Assembly (NCBI GenBank): GCA_963730785.1
Contig: CAVSTF010000006.1
Coordinates: 62,001-126,000 of the forward strand
Direction of reading: 5' to 3'
Length of the DNA: 64,000 nt
From: Bog-473 sp963730785
GTDB taxonomy: Bacteria > Actinomycetota > Acidimicrobiia > Acidimicrobiales > RAAP-2
The position numbers were made by a program, and so were the translations under genes. The notes below the pieces were generated by a model, which saw only the letters and a list, made by a program, of their open reading frames with translations, had not been told where the DNA came from and ran no database searches. Position 1 is the stretch's first letter. Each line of letters begins with the position of its first letter. This document shows, piece by piece, positions 15,229 through 23,481 of the stretch.

Positions 15229-16650
15229 ATGAACTCGGGAAGCGGTCAAACTGCAGGCATGGCGGATTCGTACGAACCGGATCGATTGCCCGTTCCGCCG
15301 GCCGACGATGGGCCGATGGCGCAGCGGGTCGCCGACGCCGATCGCGACCGAACAGTCACGCTGCTCCGGGAGCACGTGGTCGACGGTCGAATCACGCTCG
15401 ATGAGTTCTCGGACCGGGTTGGTCTGGCCCTCCAGGCCCGCACCCGGGGCGATCTCCAAGGAGTGATGTCGAATCTGCCTGACCTGGCCGTTCCGGTCGA
15501 GGAGACGCGGCGACGCAAGGCCCGTCGCTGGTTCATCGGAGTCATGAGCGGTGCCGGGGCGAAAGGCCGGTGGCGCATTAGCGGGAAGACCACTGCCATT
15601 GCCGTCATGGGGGGCTGCGATATCGATCTGCGACACGCCGAAATCGACGGGCCCGAAATCGTCATCACGGCGATCGCCATCATGGGCGGCATCAACATCA
15701 TTGTGCCTGAGGGCTTCGATGTTGAGCTCAACGTGATCCCATTTATGGGTGGTCGGGAGCTCAAACTCCGGAACGTGCCGCTCGTTCCAGGCTCACCGAG
15801 GATCGTCATCAACGGATTGGCCCTTATGGGTGGCGTTGACGTTCGCAGTAAGCCGTCGAGAACAGGCAAAGAACTAGGGCAAACCATCGTCGATCACGTG
15901 TTGGGTGCAGTGGGCAATATGCCGAGCCTCAGCGGAGGTCCTGGGCCAATCGACCTCGATGCATTGAAGAAGGACATCAAGAATCAGATCCGGGCCACTC
16001 GCCGTTCCGCCGCACGGCAAGGACTGAATTGGAATGATGCCGATGTCCCCGTGGCTCCTCCAGTACCACCACCTATGGCGGCACCCAACATGGACGCCGG
16101 GGCACCCGCGGCCAAAGAGGAGGCGCCACGCCAACCGAGCGAAGGGACGGTGACCATCCTCTTCATCGACATGGTCGGCTACTCGGGCATGACGGAAGAA
16201 CTGGGCGACCACGTCTCGCGCGAGATACTGCGTGAACTTCACTCAACGGTTCGACGGCTCCTGGGCGAGCACGGCGGTCGTGAGGTGAAGGTCCAGGGGG
16301 ACGGGTTCATGGTGGCCTTCGGCTCGGTGGCGAGAGCCTTGCGTTGCGCCGGGGAAATGCAGCGATCGTTCACGTCCTATTCGCAGGAGCACGAGGAAAG
16401 GCCCATCAGGGTCCATGTGGGCGTGCACACCGGCGAAGCCATGCAAGAAGATGACGACGTCCTGGGTCACACGGTTATCGTGGCCAGCCGGCTGGCCGAT
16501 GCTGCTCAGCCTGGAGAAGTGCTCGTCTCCGCTTTGTCAGCGCAAATGGTGGAACGCACCGAGGAATTCCATTTTGTGAACTACCGGCAGGAGCTCCTCA
16601 AAGGACTCACCCGACCTCAGCAGGTCGCCACCTTGCTGTGGTCCGACTGA
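15229..16650 (+). CDS. DUF1707 + LiaF-like domain + class III nucleotide cyclase fusion
   Basis: 473 residues in three parts. Residues about 30-85 are a DUF1707 domain (DRTVTLLREHVVDGRITLDEF). Residues about 115-210 are a LiaF C-terminal-like beta-repeat with four MGG turns (AVMGGCDIDL, AIMGGINIIV, FMGGREL, LMGGVDV). A proline-rich linker leads to a class III adenylate/guanylate cyclase domain (about 305-470). Metal aspartates are Asp314 (FIDMVGY) and Asp358 (QGDGF); base-contacting Lys354 and Asp410 and the transition-state Arg421 are present. The usual transition-state asparagine is Ile417 (GHTVIVASRL). There is no membrane segment. It is divergent from the ketosynthase operon across the palindrome. 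An alternative start is ATG 15259. Confidence 0.88.
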   Translation: MNSGSGQTAGMADSYEPDRLPVPPADDGPMAQRVADADRDRTVTLLREHVVDGRITLDEFSDRVGLALQARTRGDLQGVMSNLPDLAVPVEETRRRKARRWFIGVMSGAGAKGRWRISGKTTAIAVMGGCDIDLRHAEIDGPEIVITAIAIMGGINIIVPEGFDVELNVIPFMGGRELKLRNVPLVPGSPRIVINGLALMGGVDVRSKPSRTGKELGQTIVDHVLGAVGNMPSLSGGPGPIDLDALKKDIKNQIRATRRSAARQGLNWNDADVPVAPPVPPPMAAPNMDAGAPAAKEEAPRQPSEGTVTILFIDMVGYSGMTEELGDHVSREILRELHSTVRRLLGEHGGREVKVQGDGFMVAFGSVARALRCAGEMQRSFTSYSQEHEERPIRVHVGVHTGEAMQEDDDVLGHTVIVASRLADAAQPGEVLVSALSAQMVERTEEFHFVNYRQELLKGLTRPQQVATLLWSD

Positions 16651-16668
16651 CACCCACTTCGTAGATGC

Positions 16669-16926
16669 TCAGCGGTGATGTGGCAGTGCGTATCCAAGCA
16701 CGAGGCCCAGCACACCCAAGAGGACGATCACTGCGCAGAGGGCCATCAGATAGAGCCGAGCGCCTCGTGTTCTCATTGAGCTGCGGCCGTCAAACCAGAC
16801 CGGGTGCCTTTGGAGAATGAGGCCGGCTCCTCCGAACAGGACGGTTACCACATACCCTTGGACTAAACCGCCTGTCGAGGACACCACGGTGACATTCTGA
16901 CCCACCGGATAGGCCTTTTGTCCCAT
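16669..16926 (-). CDS. small membrane protein, unknown function
   Basis: 85 residues with two hydrophobic stretches (GYVVTVLFGGAGLIL and LYLMALCAVIVLLGVLGLVLGYAL) separated by a charged loop. It is not recognised. The gene lies convergent to the cyclase fusion, 18 bp away, and divergent from the acyltransferase. The frame and membrane pattern are convincing, but the product could be species-specific. Confidence 0.5.
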   Translation of the reverse strand: MGQKAYPVGQNVTVVSSTGGLVQGYVVTVLFGGAGLILQRHPVWFDGRSSMRTRGARLYLMALCAVIVLLGVLGLVLGYALPHHR

Positions 16927-17005
16927 GGTCTCTACTTCACTGGGCTGTCACACTCGTAGTCAGCCGCCATAGGCCGCAGAGGGCGAAGCAGACTCCGGGG
17001 GGAGC

Positions 17006-18118
17006 ATGGGGGAGGTATCCGTAGGCGCACCACGGTGGAATACCCTCGACGGTGTACGAGCGATGGCCGTCGCCTTGGTGATGGCGACTCATTTTGGACT
17101 TCATGCTCCGCAGGGCCAAATTGGCGTCGACGTGTTCTTCGTGCTCTCGGGGTTTCTCATTACCTCGTTGTTGCTCGGAGAACGGGACCGCACCAACCAG
17201 GTGGCACTGGTGAATTTCTGGAAACGGCGAGCCCTTCGCCTTTTTCCGGCCCTCGGGTGCGCCATTGTGCTGGCATTGGCGGTGTCGTTGGTTTCCACAT
17301 CCACTCTGCGGCACTCGACGGTGGCCGGGCTTCCCTACGTGCTGACGTACATCGGGAACTGGGGGCTCCTTTTCGGAGCGGCGCACCCAGGTGGGCTACT
17401 GGCGCATACGTGGTCGCTGGCGGTCGAAGAGCAGTTTTATCTCCTTTGGCCGTTGGTCGGCGTTGCGTGGTTGTGCCGAACTGCGAATCGCCGTCGTGCT
17501 GCTCAGGCGATCGGCGTCATCGCTGGGTTTGACGCCCTTTACTTCTTGATTGCGCTGACCCGGTGGCCACCCGGTCGCGCCATCTTCGGGACAGACACCC
17601 ATTCGTTCGGTCTCTTAGCGGGCTCTGCCCTCGCACTCTGGGTATTTCGCAATGGCGGCGTAGCCGACATAAAGCGTCAGTCGACGCGATGGCTGCAGTC
17701 TGCGGGGGCGATGGCGGTCATGCTCATCGTGTACTTCGCCTGCTTCGTGCACCAGAACACGATCGTGCCCCTGGCGACCTTGGCGTCGGTGGTTCTCATC
17801 GCCCGCCTCGTGCTGGTGCCGACCGGGAGACTGGCCGACGTTTTCGCCTGGAAACCCTTGCAATGGATAGGCCGCCGCTCCTATGGGATCTACCTGTACC
17901 ACTATCCGTTTGCGGCTGCCTTCGTCGAAGGTAAGCAGCTCCACGGCCTTCACCAGGTAGTCGTCGTGACTGCGTGCATCGTGGCCTCGATACTGCTCGC
18001 GGCGGCGTCGTTCCGATGGGTGGAGACCCCATTCTTACGACGCAAGAACCGCCTGGCGGCGAACGTCACGCCGGCCGTTCAAGTCGAACTCGTTGACGTC
18101 CGGGCCGCAACCTCGTAG
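17006..18118 (+). CDS. acyltransferase 3 (OafA/YrhL-like) membrane protein
   Basis: 370 residues with about ten hydrophobic segments. The family start is clear: LDGVRAMAVALVMATHFGLH, then GVDVFFVLSGFLITSLLL, RALRLFPAL, and the TWSLAVEEQFYLLWPL signature, which holds a glutamate thought important for catalysis. These enzymes move acetyl or other acyl groups from the cytoplasm onto surface polysaccharide, peptidoglycan or lipid. The periplasmic SGNH partner domain found in some members is absent. It stands alone in its direction, so the acceptor is unknown. Confidence 0.9.
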   Translation: MGEVSVGAPRWNTLDGVRAMAVALVMATHFGLHAPQGQIGVDVFFVLSGFLITSLLLGERDRTNQVALVNFWKRRALRLFPALGCAIVLALAVSLVSTSTLRHSTVAGLPYVLTYIGNWGLLFGAAHPGGLLAHTWSLAVEEQFYLLWPLVGVAWLCRTANRRRAAQAIGVIAGFDALYFLIALTRWPPGRAIFGTDTHSFGLLAGSALALWVFRNGGVADIKRQSTRWLQSAGAMAVMLIVYFACFVHQNTIVPLATLASVVLIARLVLVPTGRLADVFAWKPLQWIGRRSYGIYLYHYPFAAAFVEGKQLHGLHQVVVVTACIVASILLAAASFRWVETPFLRRKNRLAANVTPAVQVELVDVRAATS

Positions 18119-18270
18119 GAGATGTAGTCGATCAGCACTAAGAGAAAACCTGACTCTCGCCAGAGCTCAATCTCGGCCAAATGAGTCCGACCCAGCCCCT
18201 CTGAGGTGGCGGCATATATGGGTCCTGAGCTGGTGAAACTCTTCAATCCTCCCCTTGACCGATTCAGCTA

Positions 18271-18289
18271 AGCTGACGGGTCGTCAGAT
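18271..18289. promoter_or_regulatory. palindromic operator candidate (copy 2)
   Basis: AGCTGACG-GGT-CGTCAGAT carries the CTGACG-N3-CGTCAG core and agrees at 16 of 19 positions with the site at 15194-15212. It lies 49 bp upstream of the acyl-CoA dehydrogenase start, just after a possible -35 (TTGACC, 18255-18260), where it could cover the promoter. The remaining 220-bp gap from 18119 shows nothing else I can name. Confidence 0.6.
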
Positions 18290-18337
18290 TCTGTGAAGAC
18301 CGGAATTCGCCGGTCTCACTCTTCCGGAGGTCACCGC

Positions 18338-19519
18338 ATGGACTTTGAGTTCTCCGACGAGCAGATCGCGTTCGTCAAAGAGGTGGAGAGCTTTCTTAAC
18401 GCCAACGATGACCCGGACGTCTTTGACGTCACCCGGGAAAACATGGCCCAGATCGTGGATACGCCGAAGCGCCGCAAGTTCATGGCCTCGTTGGGGGCAC
18501 AGGGTTGGCTGGGCATGACCTGGCCGTCCGAATACGGGGGCAAGGAGGGCGAGGGTGTCTACGAGTACCTCCTGAACGAGCAGCTGGCCGGTCGCGGTGG
18601 CCCACAAATCGGCAAAGGCGTGGGCATCATTGGCAAGACCCTGATTCGTCACGGCAACGAGACCCTGAAGGAGGAGTTCCTTCCAAAGATCCTGCGCAAC
18701 GAGGTTGAGTTCGCCGTCGGATACTCAGAGCCCAATGCGGGATCCGATGCGGCTTCCATGCAGCTCAAAGCCACCAAGGTCGATGGTGGATGGAATCTCA
18801 ACGGTCAGAAGACGTGGACCACCTCGGCCCACTTTGCCGAGTGGTATTGGGTGGGCGCTCGCACGGACACGACGGTGGCCAAGCATGCCGGCATCACTCT
18901 CTTCCTGGTGCCCATCGATCAGCCCAACATCACGGTCAATGCCATTTGGACTATGGGCGACGAGCGGACCAATGAGGTATTCCTCAATGACGTCTTCGTT
19001 CCGGACGAGTTCGTGGTGGGCGAAGTAAACCGGGGCTTTCAATACATTTCCGAGGCCCTCGATCTCGAGCGCTTCACCATGTTCACCTTCTCGCCCATCG
19101 CCCAACGCTTCGACCTATTGGTGGAGTACGTGAAAACGACGAAGCGGGACGGCAAGCTCCTCAAGGACGATCCGGTGATCCGCCAGCGGCTGGCTCAACT
19201 GGCCACCCAGCTCGAGGTGGCGCGGGTCATGGGTCTCAAGTTCGTATTCGAAGCAGGCAAGGGCGGGGCCGCACCCACCGCCGAAGCCTCTGAGTACAAG
19301 CTCTTTGCCACCGAACTCTCGAGGCGCCTGGCTAACGCAGCGATGGATATTGCCGGTCCCGGAAGCCAGCTGAGGGTCAAGACTCCGGAAGCACCGATGG
19401 CCGGTCGTTCGGAGTCGACCTATCGCTACACGGTGATCGACACCATTGGTGGCGGGGCGTCCGAAATACAAAAGAACATCATCGCTCGGCGCAAGCTCGG
19501 GCTGCCCAAGAACTTCTAA
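18338..19519 (+). CDS. acyl-CoA dehydrogenase (FadE-type), first subunit
   Basis: 393 residues behind a CCGGAGG ribosome site. All three acyl-CoA dehydrogenase domains are visible: the N-terminal helical domain with WLGMTWPSEYGG, the beta domain with FAVGYSEPNAGSDAASM and NGQKTWTTSAH, and the C-terminal domain ending IGGGASEIQKNIIARRKLG. It opens an operon (dehydrogenase, CoA-transferase, two hydratases, second dehydrogenase). Pairs like this often form alpha2beta2 heterotetramers in steroid side-chain degradation, so it may partner the product of 21765-22895. The substrate is unknown. The palindrome 49 bp upstream is the likely control site. Confidence 0.92.
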   Translation: MDFEFSDEQIAFVKEVESFLNANDDPDVFDVTRENMAQIVDTPKRRKFMASLGAQGWLGMTWPSEYGGKEGEGVYEYLLNEQLAGRGGPQIGKGVGIIGKTLIRHGNETLKEEFLPKILRNEVEFAVGYSEPNAGSDAASMQLKATKVDGGWNLNGQKTWTTSAHFAEWYWVGARTDTTVAKHAGITLFLVPIDQPNITVNAIWTMGDERTNEVFLNDVFVPDEFVVGEVNRGFQYISEALDLERFTMFTFSPIAQRFDLLVEYVKTTKRDGKLLKDDPVIRQRLAQLATQLEVARVMGLKFVFEAGKGGAAPTAEASEYKLFATELSRRLANAAMDIAGPGSQLRVKTPEAPMAGRSESTYRYTVIDTIGGGASEIQKNIIARRKLGLPKNF

Positions 19520-19523
19520 ATCC

Positions 19524-20705
19524 TTGGCCGCTGCATCCACCCCAACAGGCCCGCTTCGGGGGGTCACCGTGCTCGACCTTTCAACGGTTGGCCCTGCCGC
19601 TCGATGTGCGCGCCTATTGGCCGACTACGGCGCTCGCGTCATAAAGATCGGGCCCGTTCCGACGGCAGATGCGGCACCGATCACCCCTTCTTTTTTCGCC
19701 TACAGCGGAAACCGCGGCATGGGGCGCGTGCTCCTTGATCTCAAAGATGGGGACGGCAGGGAGGCATTTCTTGCCCTCGCCTCGGCGGCTGACGTCGTGA
19801 TCGAGAGTTTTCGACCCGGCGTCGTCGATAAGTTGGGTATTGGCTACGAAGCCGTCAAAGCGCGGAACTCCGGAATCATCTACTGCTCGACCAGCGGGTA
19901 TGGACAGAGTGGCCCACGCTCGAATGCCGCTGGTCACGACATCAACTACCTAGCCGTGGGGGGATTCCTGGGGATGAGCACACCCGGCGAGGGCGGGGCA
20001 CCACCACTGCCGGGTGCCACCGTGGCTGACGCGGCGGCGGGTGGCATGCACGCGGCTCTGGCCATCACGGCCGCCTTAGCTGGGCGGGCCGCCACCGGAG
20101 AAGGCACCTATCTCGACACGTCGGTGGCCGATGGCGTTCTTTGGCTCATGTCGCTTCCGGTTGATGAGAACCTGGCCCTTGGTCATGACATCGAGCCAGG
20201 CCACGACATTCTCTCGGGCAAGTTCGCTTGCTACGGCACCTACAGAGCGAGCGATGGCAAGTGGCTGGCCGTGGGAGCCATTGAAGCCAAGTTTTTTGCC
20301 AACCTTTGCCGAGCTCTGGGCCATGAGGACCTCATCACTCTGCAGCTTGATGATGCGGCACAACCGGCAATTCGGGCGGCCTTGGCGGCGTCGTTCGCCA
20401 CCAAGTCCAGGGACGAGTGGGTGGCCCTTCTGGGCGATGCCGATACATGTGTGTCGCCCGTACTGTCCATTGACGAAGTGAAGGGCGACCCGCAATTTGT
20501 CGCCCGCCATGTCGTCACCGCCGCCGAACATCCGGCCAAGGGTTCCTTCGCCCAACTGGCCCCCCTGCTGGCCGGCATGGACAAGTCGGGTCAGCCCTAC
20601 GTGCTTCCAGATCCGGAGGCGACCGACACCGAACATCTCCTCAAGGAATCAGGTGTCGATGGCGAAACTATTGCCGGTTGGTTCTCCCGAAAGGTCGTGG
20701 CATGA
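19524..20705 (+). CDS. CaiB/BaiF family (type III) CoA-transferase
   Basis: About 393 residues from TTG 19524, four bases after the preceding stop; the frame extends further upstream but inside the dehydrogenase gene. Family features are VTVLDLSTVGPAARCARLLADYGARVIKI (in parts), DVVIESFRPGVVDKLGIGY, CSTSGYGQSGP and the presumed catalytic aspartate in GHDINYLAVGG. The enzyme would move CoA between an acyl-CoA and a free acid; racemase members (alpha-methylacyl-CoA racemase) share this fold and remain possible. It overlaps the next gene by four bases. Confidence 0.9.
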   Translation: MAAASTPTGPLRGVTVLDLSTVGPAARCARLLADYGARVIKIGPVPTADAAPITPSFFAYSGNRGMGRVLLDLKDGDGREAFLALASAADVVIESFRPGVVDKLGIGYEAVKARNSGIIYCSTSGYGQSGPRSNAAGHDINYLAVGGFLGMSTPGEGGAPPLPGATVADAAAGGMHAALAITAALAGRAATGEGTYLDTSVADGVLWLMSLPVDENLALGHDIEPGHDILSGKFACYGTYRASDGKWLAVGAIEAKFFANLCRALGHEDLITLQLDDAAQPAIRAALAASFATKSRDEWVALLGDADTCVSPVLSIDEVKGDPQFVARHVVTAAEHPAKGSFAQLAPLLAGMDKSGQPYVLPDPEATDTEHLLKESGVDGETIAGWFSRKVVA

Positions 20706-21235
20706 CTGATACCGAGCTACTGGAGCAGTCCCTGCTCACCATTGGGAAGGAGCAGTATCCCGAAGTTGGCGAGTTTCCGGTCGAACGGGGCTACATCTGG
20801 ACGTCATGCTCATCAGTGGAGAACGGCAATCCTCTGTACTGGGATGACGAAGTGGCCGCCGAACTCACCGGGGGTCCAATCGCTCCGCCGACCATGGTGT
20901 CGGTCTGGTTCCGTCCCCACAACTGGGCGCCCGGTCGCACGGAAGTTGCGCTCCCGCTTCAGGTGCATTTCGACCTCAAGAAGCACTTCGATCTTCCTGA
21001 GGCCGTCATGACTGACAACACCATTGAATTTCACACCCCGGTACGCATCGGCGACGTGCTCCGCACTCATCAAGTCCTGCGGTCGGTCAGCGAGGAAAAG
21101 ACCACGAAGCTTGGTACCGGGCGATTCTGGGTCATCGATGTCGTGTACCAAAATCAGAAGGACGAGTTGGTCGCCGTGGAGTCCTACACCGGCTTCGGTT
21201 ACCGACGAGACAGCGCTTCAGGTGCGCAGTCATGA
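20702..21235 (+). CDS. MaoC/FAS1-DH-like hot-dog hydratase, subunit 1
   Basis: 177 residues with the N-terminal half of a MaoC-type double hot-dog: GYIWTSCSSVENGNPLYWDD, then GPIAPPTMVSVWFRP and VYQNQKDELVAVESYTGFGY. The ENGNPLYWDD segment replaces the usual D-x4-H catalytic pair, as in subunits that provide structure rather than chemistry. It overlaps both neighbours by ATGA, implying coupled translation and a stable heteromer with the following MaoC protein. Predicted role: hydration of the enoyl-CoA produced by the dehydrogenases of the same operon. Confidence 0.85.
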   Translation: MTDTELLEQSLLTIGKEQYPEVGEFPVERGYIWTSCSSVENGNPLYWDDEVAAELTGGPIAPPTMVSVWFRPHNWAPGRTEVALPLQVHFDLKKHFDLPEAVMTDNTIEFHTPVRIGDVLRTHQVLRSVSEEKTTKLGTGRFWVIDVVYQNQKDELVAVESYTGFGYRRDSASGAQS

Positions 21236-21723
21236 CAAAGCCCGCCATTCTCCTCGGGGACATCTCGGTTGGCGATGTCCTGCCCGCACTGGAATATGAA
21301 GTATCGGCTACCACGGTGGTGCTGGGCGCATTGGCTACCCGTGATTGGCGACCGATGCATCACGACAAGGATTTTGCGGTCAATCGCAATGGGACACAGG
21401 ACATCTTCTTGAACACCCCAAATCAGGCGGCGTGGTTCGAGCGCTATCTGACGGATTGGACTGGACCGCATGGTCGGATGGGTCGAGTGACATTTCGCAT
21501 GAAGGGCTCGGTATTTCCGGGCGACACGATGTCACTCAACGGAGTGGTGGAGGAGACCGAAATCGACAGCACGGGGTGTGGCTTCGCCACCGTGGCGGTG
21601 TCGCTGACGGTGGATGGCGACGTGAAGACCACCTGCACCGCTCGGATGGCGCTGCCGACATCTGCCGAAGACAATCCCTGGGCGCGCAGTGGCGACCAGT
21701 GGAAACCCTCACCACTCTCGTGA
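21232..21723 (+). CDS. MaoC-like enoyl-CoA hydratase, subunit 2
   Basis: 163 residues of hot-dog fold carrying the hydratase-2 type motif ATRDWRPMHHDKDFA, in which the aspartate and histidine form the catalytic pair. It is followed by GRMGRVTFRMKGSVFPGDTM, typical of MaoC ends. With the partner encoded four bases upstream it probably forms a two-chain hydratase like those in cholesterol side-chain degradation (family knowledge; substrate inferred). Confidence 0.88.
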   Translation: MTKPAILLGDISVGDVLPALEYEVSATTVVLGALATRDWRPMHHDKDFAVNRNGTQDIFLNTPNQAAWFERYLTDWTGPHGRMGRVTFRMKGSVFPGDTMSLNGVVEETEIDSTGCGFATVAVSLTVDGDVKTTCTARMALPTSAEDNPWARSGDQWKPSPLS

Positions 21724-21764
21724 TGATCACGGACCCGATTCGATCGCATACCCGGAGGTAAGAC

Positions 21765-22895
21765 ATGTTGGACCTTGATTTCTCTCAAGAGCAAGAAATG
21801 CTCCGCCAGACGGTTCGTGACCTGCTGGAGAAGCACTGCCCGCTGGATGTGGTGCGAGACATGGAGGACAACCCGACGGGCTATCCGCTGTCGCTCTGGA
21901 CCCAACTCGGCGAACTCGATCTCATCGGCATCCTGCTGCCCGAAGAGCACGGAGGCTCCGGCATGTCGCTGGTCGAGGGGGTGGCTCTCTACGAGGAGCT
22001 TGGCCGCGCCTTGGCACCGACTCCCCATTTCGTCAGCGCTGTCATGTCCGGCGGGGTCATTGCCGCCGCTGGGAGCGAAGCTCAAAAGTCAGAATGGCTG
22101 GGCGGCATTGCTTCGGGGGAGCGAATTGTCACGGCCGCCTGGCTTGAACCGGAAAATGGGTTTTCACCTCTGGGCGTGGAGGTACGGGCAGTCGCCAAGG
22201 GGGACGGCACTTTCCGACTGAGCGGGATCAAACGGCACGTCACGTTTGCGGCGGCGGCTGATCGGCTTCTCGTCCTGGCACGAACGGGCGACGGAGCCGA
22301 GGAAATCGACTGCTTCCTGGTGGACCCCACCTCAGTGGGCGTCCAGCTTCGTCAGCAGTTCAGTATCTCGTCAGATACTCAATATGAGGTGACCTTCGAC
22401 GATGTACTGCTCAGCGAGAACGACCGCATCGGTGCGGCTGGCACCGGTTGGGCGACATGGCAAGAAGTGCTCGAGGGTGGACTAGTCCTGCTGGCGGCTC
22501 AAGCCGTTGGCGGCGCTCGCTATGCCCTTGAGATCACCACTCAGTACGCCAAGGACCGTCACCAATTCGATAAGCCACTCGGTGCCTTCCAAGCTCTGGC
22601 TCACTATTTGGCCGACGCCGTCACCAATCTCGATGGAGCGGAGCAGCTCGTGCACGAGGCGGCTTGGGCGGGCGCAACTGGGCGCCCCCTGACGTCGTTG
22701 GCCCCGATGGCCAAGCACGCCGCCTGCAGTACCTTCCGGGACATCACGGCAATGGCTCAGCAAATCTTCGGTGGCATTGGCTTCACGCTCGACTTCGACA
22801 TTCAGCTCTACTTCCGTCGGGCCAAACAGCAGCAAATGATGTGGTCAAACGACCGGGCTCTCGAAGAACTCATTGCCGCCGCCCTCCTTGACTGA
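21765..22895 (+). CDS. acyl-CoA dehydrogenase (FadE-type), second subunit
   Basis: 376 residues behind CCCGGAGGTAAG. N-terminal LGELDLIGILLPEEHGGSGMSLVEG and C-terminal AQQIFGGIGFTLDFDIQLYFRRAKQ (both quoted partly) are acyl-CoA dehydrogenase signatures. The middle domain (TAAWLEPENGFSPLG, IKRHVTFAAAADRLLV) is less canonical than in the first dehydrogenase, as is common for the partner subunit of heteromeric enzymes. It closes the operon that starts at 18338, and a convergent NTF2-like gene begins five bases after its stop. Confidence 0.9.
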   Translation: MLDLDFSQEQEMLRQTVRDLLEKHCPLDVVRDMEDNPTGYPLSLWTQLGELDLIGILLPEEHGGSGMSLVEGVALYEELGRALAPTPHFVSAVMSGGVIAAAGSEAQKSEWLGGIASGERIVTAAWLEPENGFSPLGVEVRAVAKGDGTFRLSGIKRHVTFAAAADRLLVLARTGDGAEEIDCFLVDPTSVGVQLRQQFSISSDTQYEVTFDDVLLSENDRIGAAGTGWATWQEVLEGGLVLLAAQAVGGARYALEITTQYAKDRHQFDKPLGAFQALAHYLADAVTNLDGAEQLVHEAAWAGATGRPLTSLAPMAKHAACSTFRDITAMAQQIFGGIGFTLDFDIQLYFRRAKQQQMMWSNDRALEELIAAALLD

Positions 22896-22899
22896 CAGA

Positions 22900-23292
22900 T
22901 CACTTCCGCCAGAGGATCGTCATCGATCGGCGCCAGAACTTCCACTTGAAGTGGTAGAGAATCATTTCGTCGTGGTAGTTCACTCCCATTGACGAAGTGC
23001 CCTCACCGGTGTCCGGTTCGCCTATCAAATGGACGATGGCGTAGGTGTCCATAACGGCATGATCGGAGCCATCCACATGGTCGATGAGGGGTTCACCAAT
23101 CATGTGCATACTGCCCGGATGTGAGCGGGGGGCCTGCATGGCCACAATCCACTGATTGAGGGTTTGGGAACCGCGGGCCCCCGTGATCTCAGCGTCCGGG
23201 TGAAAGAGCGACTTCAGTGTCGCGATGTCACGAGTGTCAGCGGCGCGGGCGTAGCGCTGGAGCATCATTCGAAACTGTTCGTGGGTGCTCAC
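22900..23292 (-). CDS. SnoaL/NTF2-like protein
   Basis: 130 residues with the NTF2-like cone fold: the N-terminal helix EQFRMMLQRYARAADTRDIATLKSLFHPDAEI, then MHMIGEPLIDHVDGSDHAVMDTYAIVHL (both partly quoted) and a YHFKWKFWRRSMTILW end. Members include small hydratases, cyclases and ketosteroid isomerases; the polar active-site residues cannot be assigned from sequence alone. It is convergent with the acyl-CoA dehydrogenase operon. Confidence 0.75.
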   Translation of the reverse strand: MSTHEQFRMMLQRYARAADTRDIATLKSLFHPDAEITGARGSQTLNQWIVAMQAPRSHPGSMHMIGEPLIDHVDGSDHAVMDTYAIVHLIGEPDTGEGTSSMGVNYHDEMILYHFKWKFWRRSMTILWRK

Positions 23293-23481
23293 TGTCCCGC
23301 CAAGGGCCCCTGCATCTGAAAATCATGCGGCGCCAATGAGCCCATGGCAAGACGATATCGCCGGTCCCCACCTGAGGGCCTGTCCGATGGCCTGCCGCCG
23401 GCTGTATCTGGGGGTGATTTTTCTGATGGGTGATAATTTGGTCTTTTGGGTTCCGCATCGGACCTCCGGAAGGGGAGAGCG

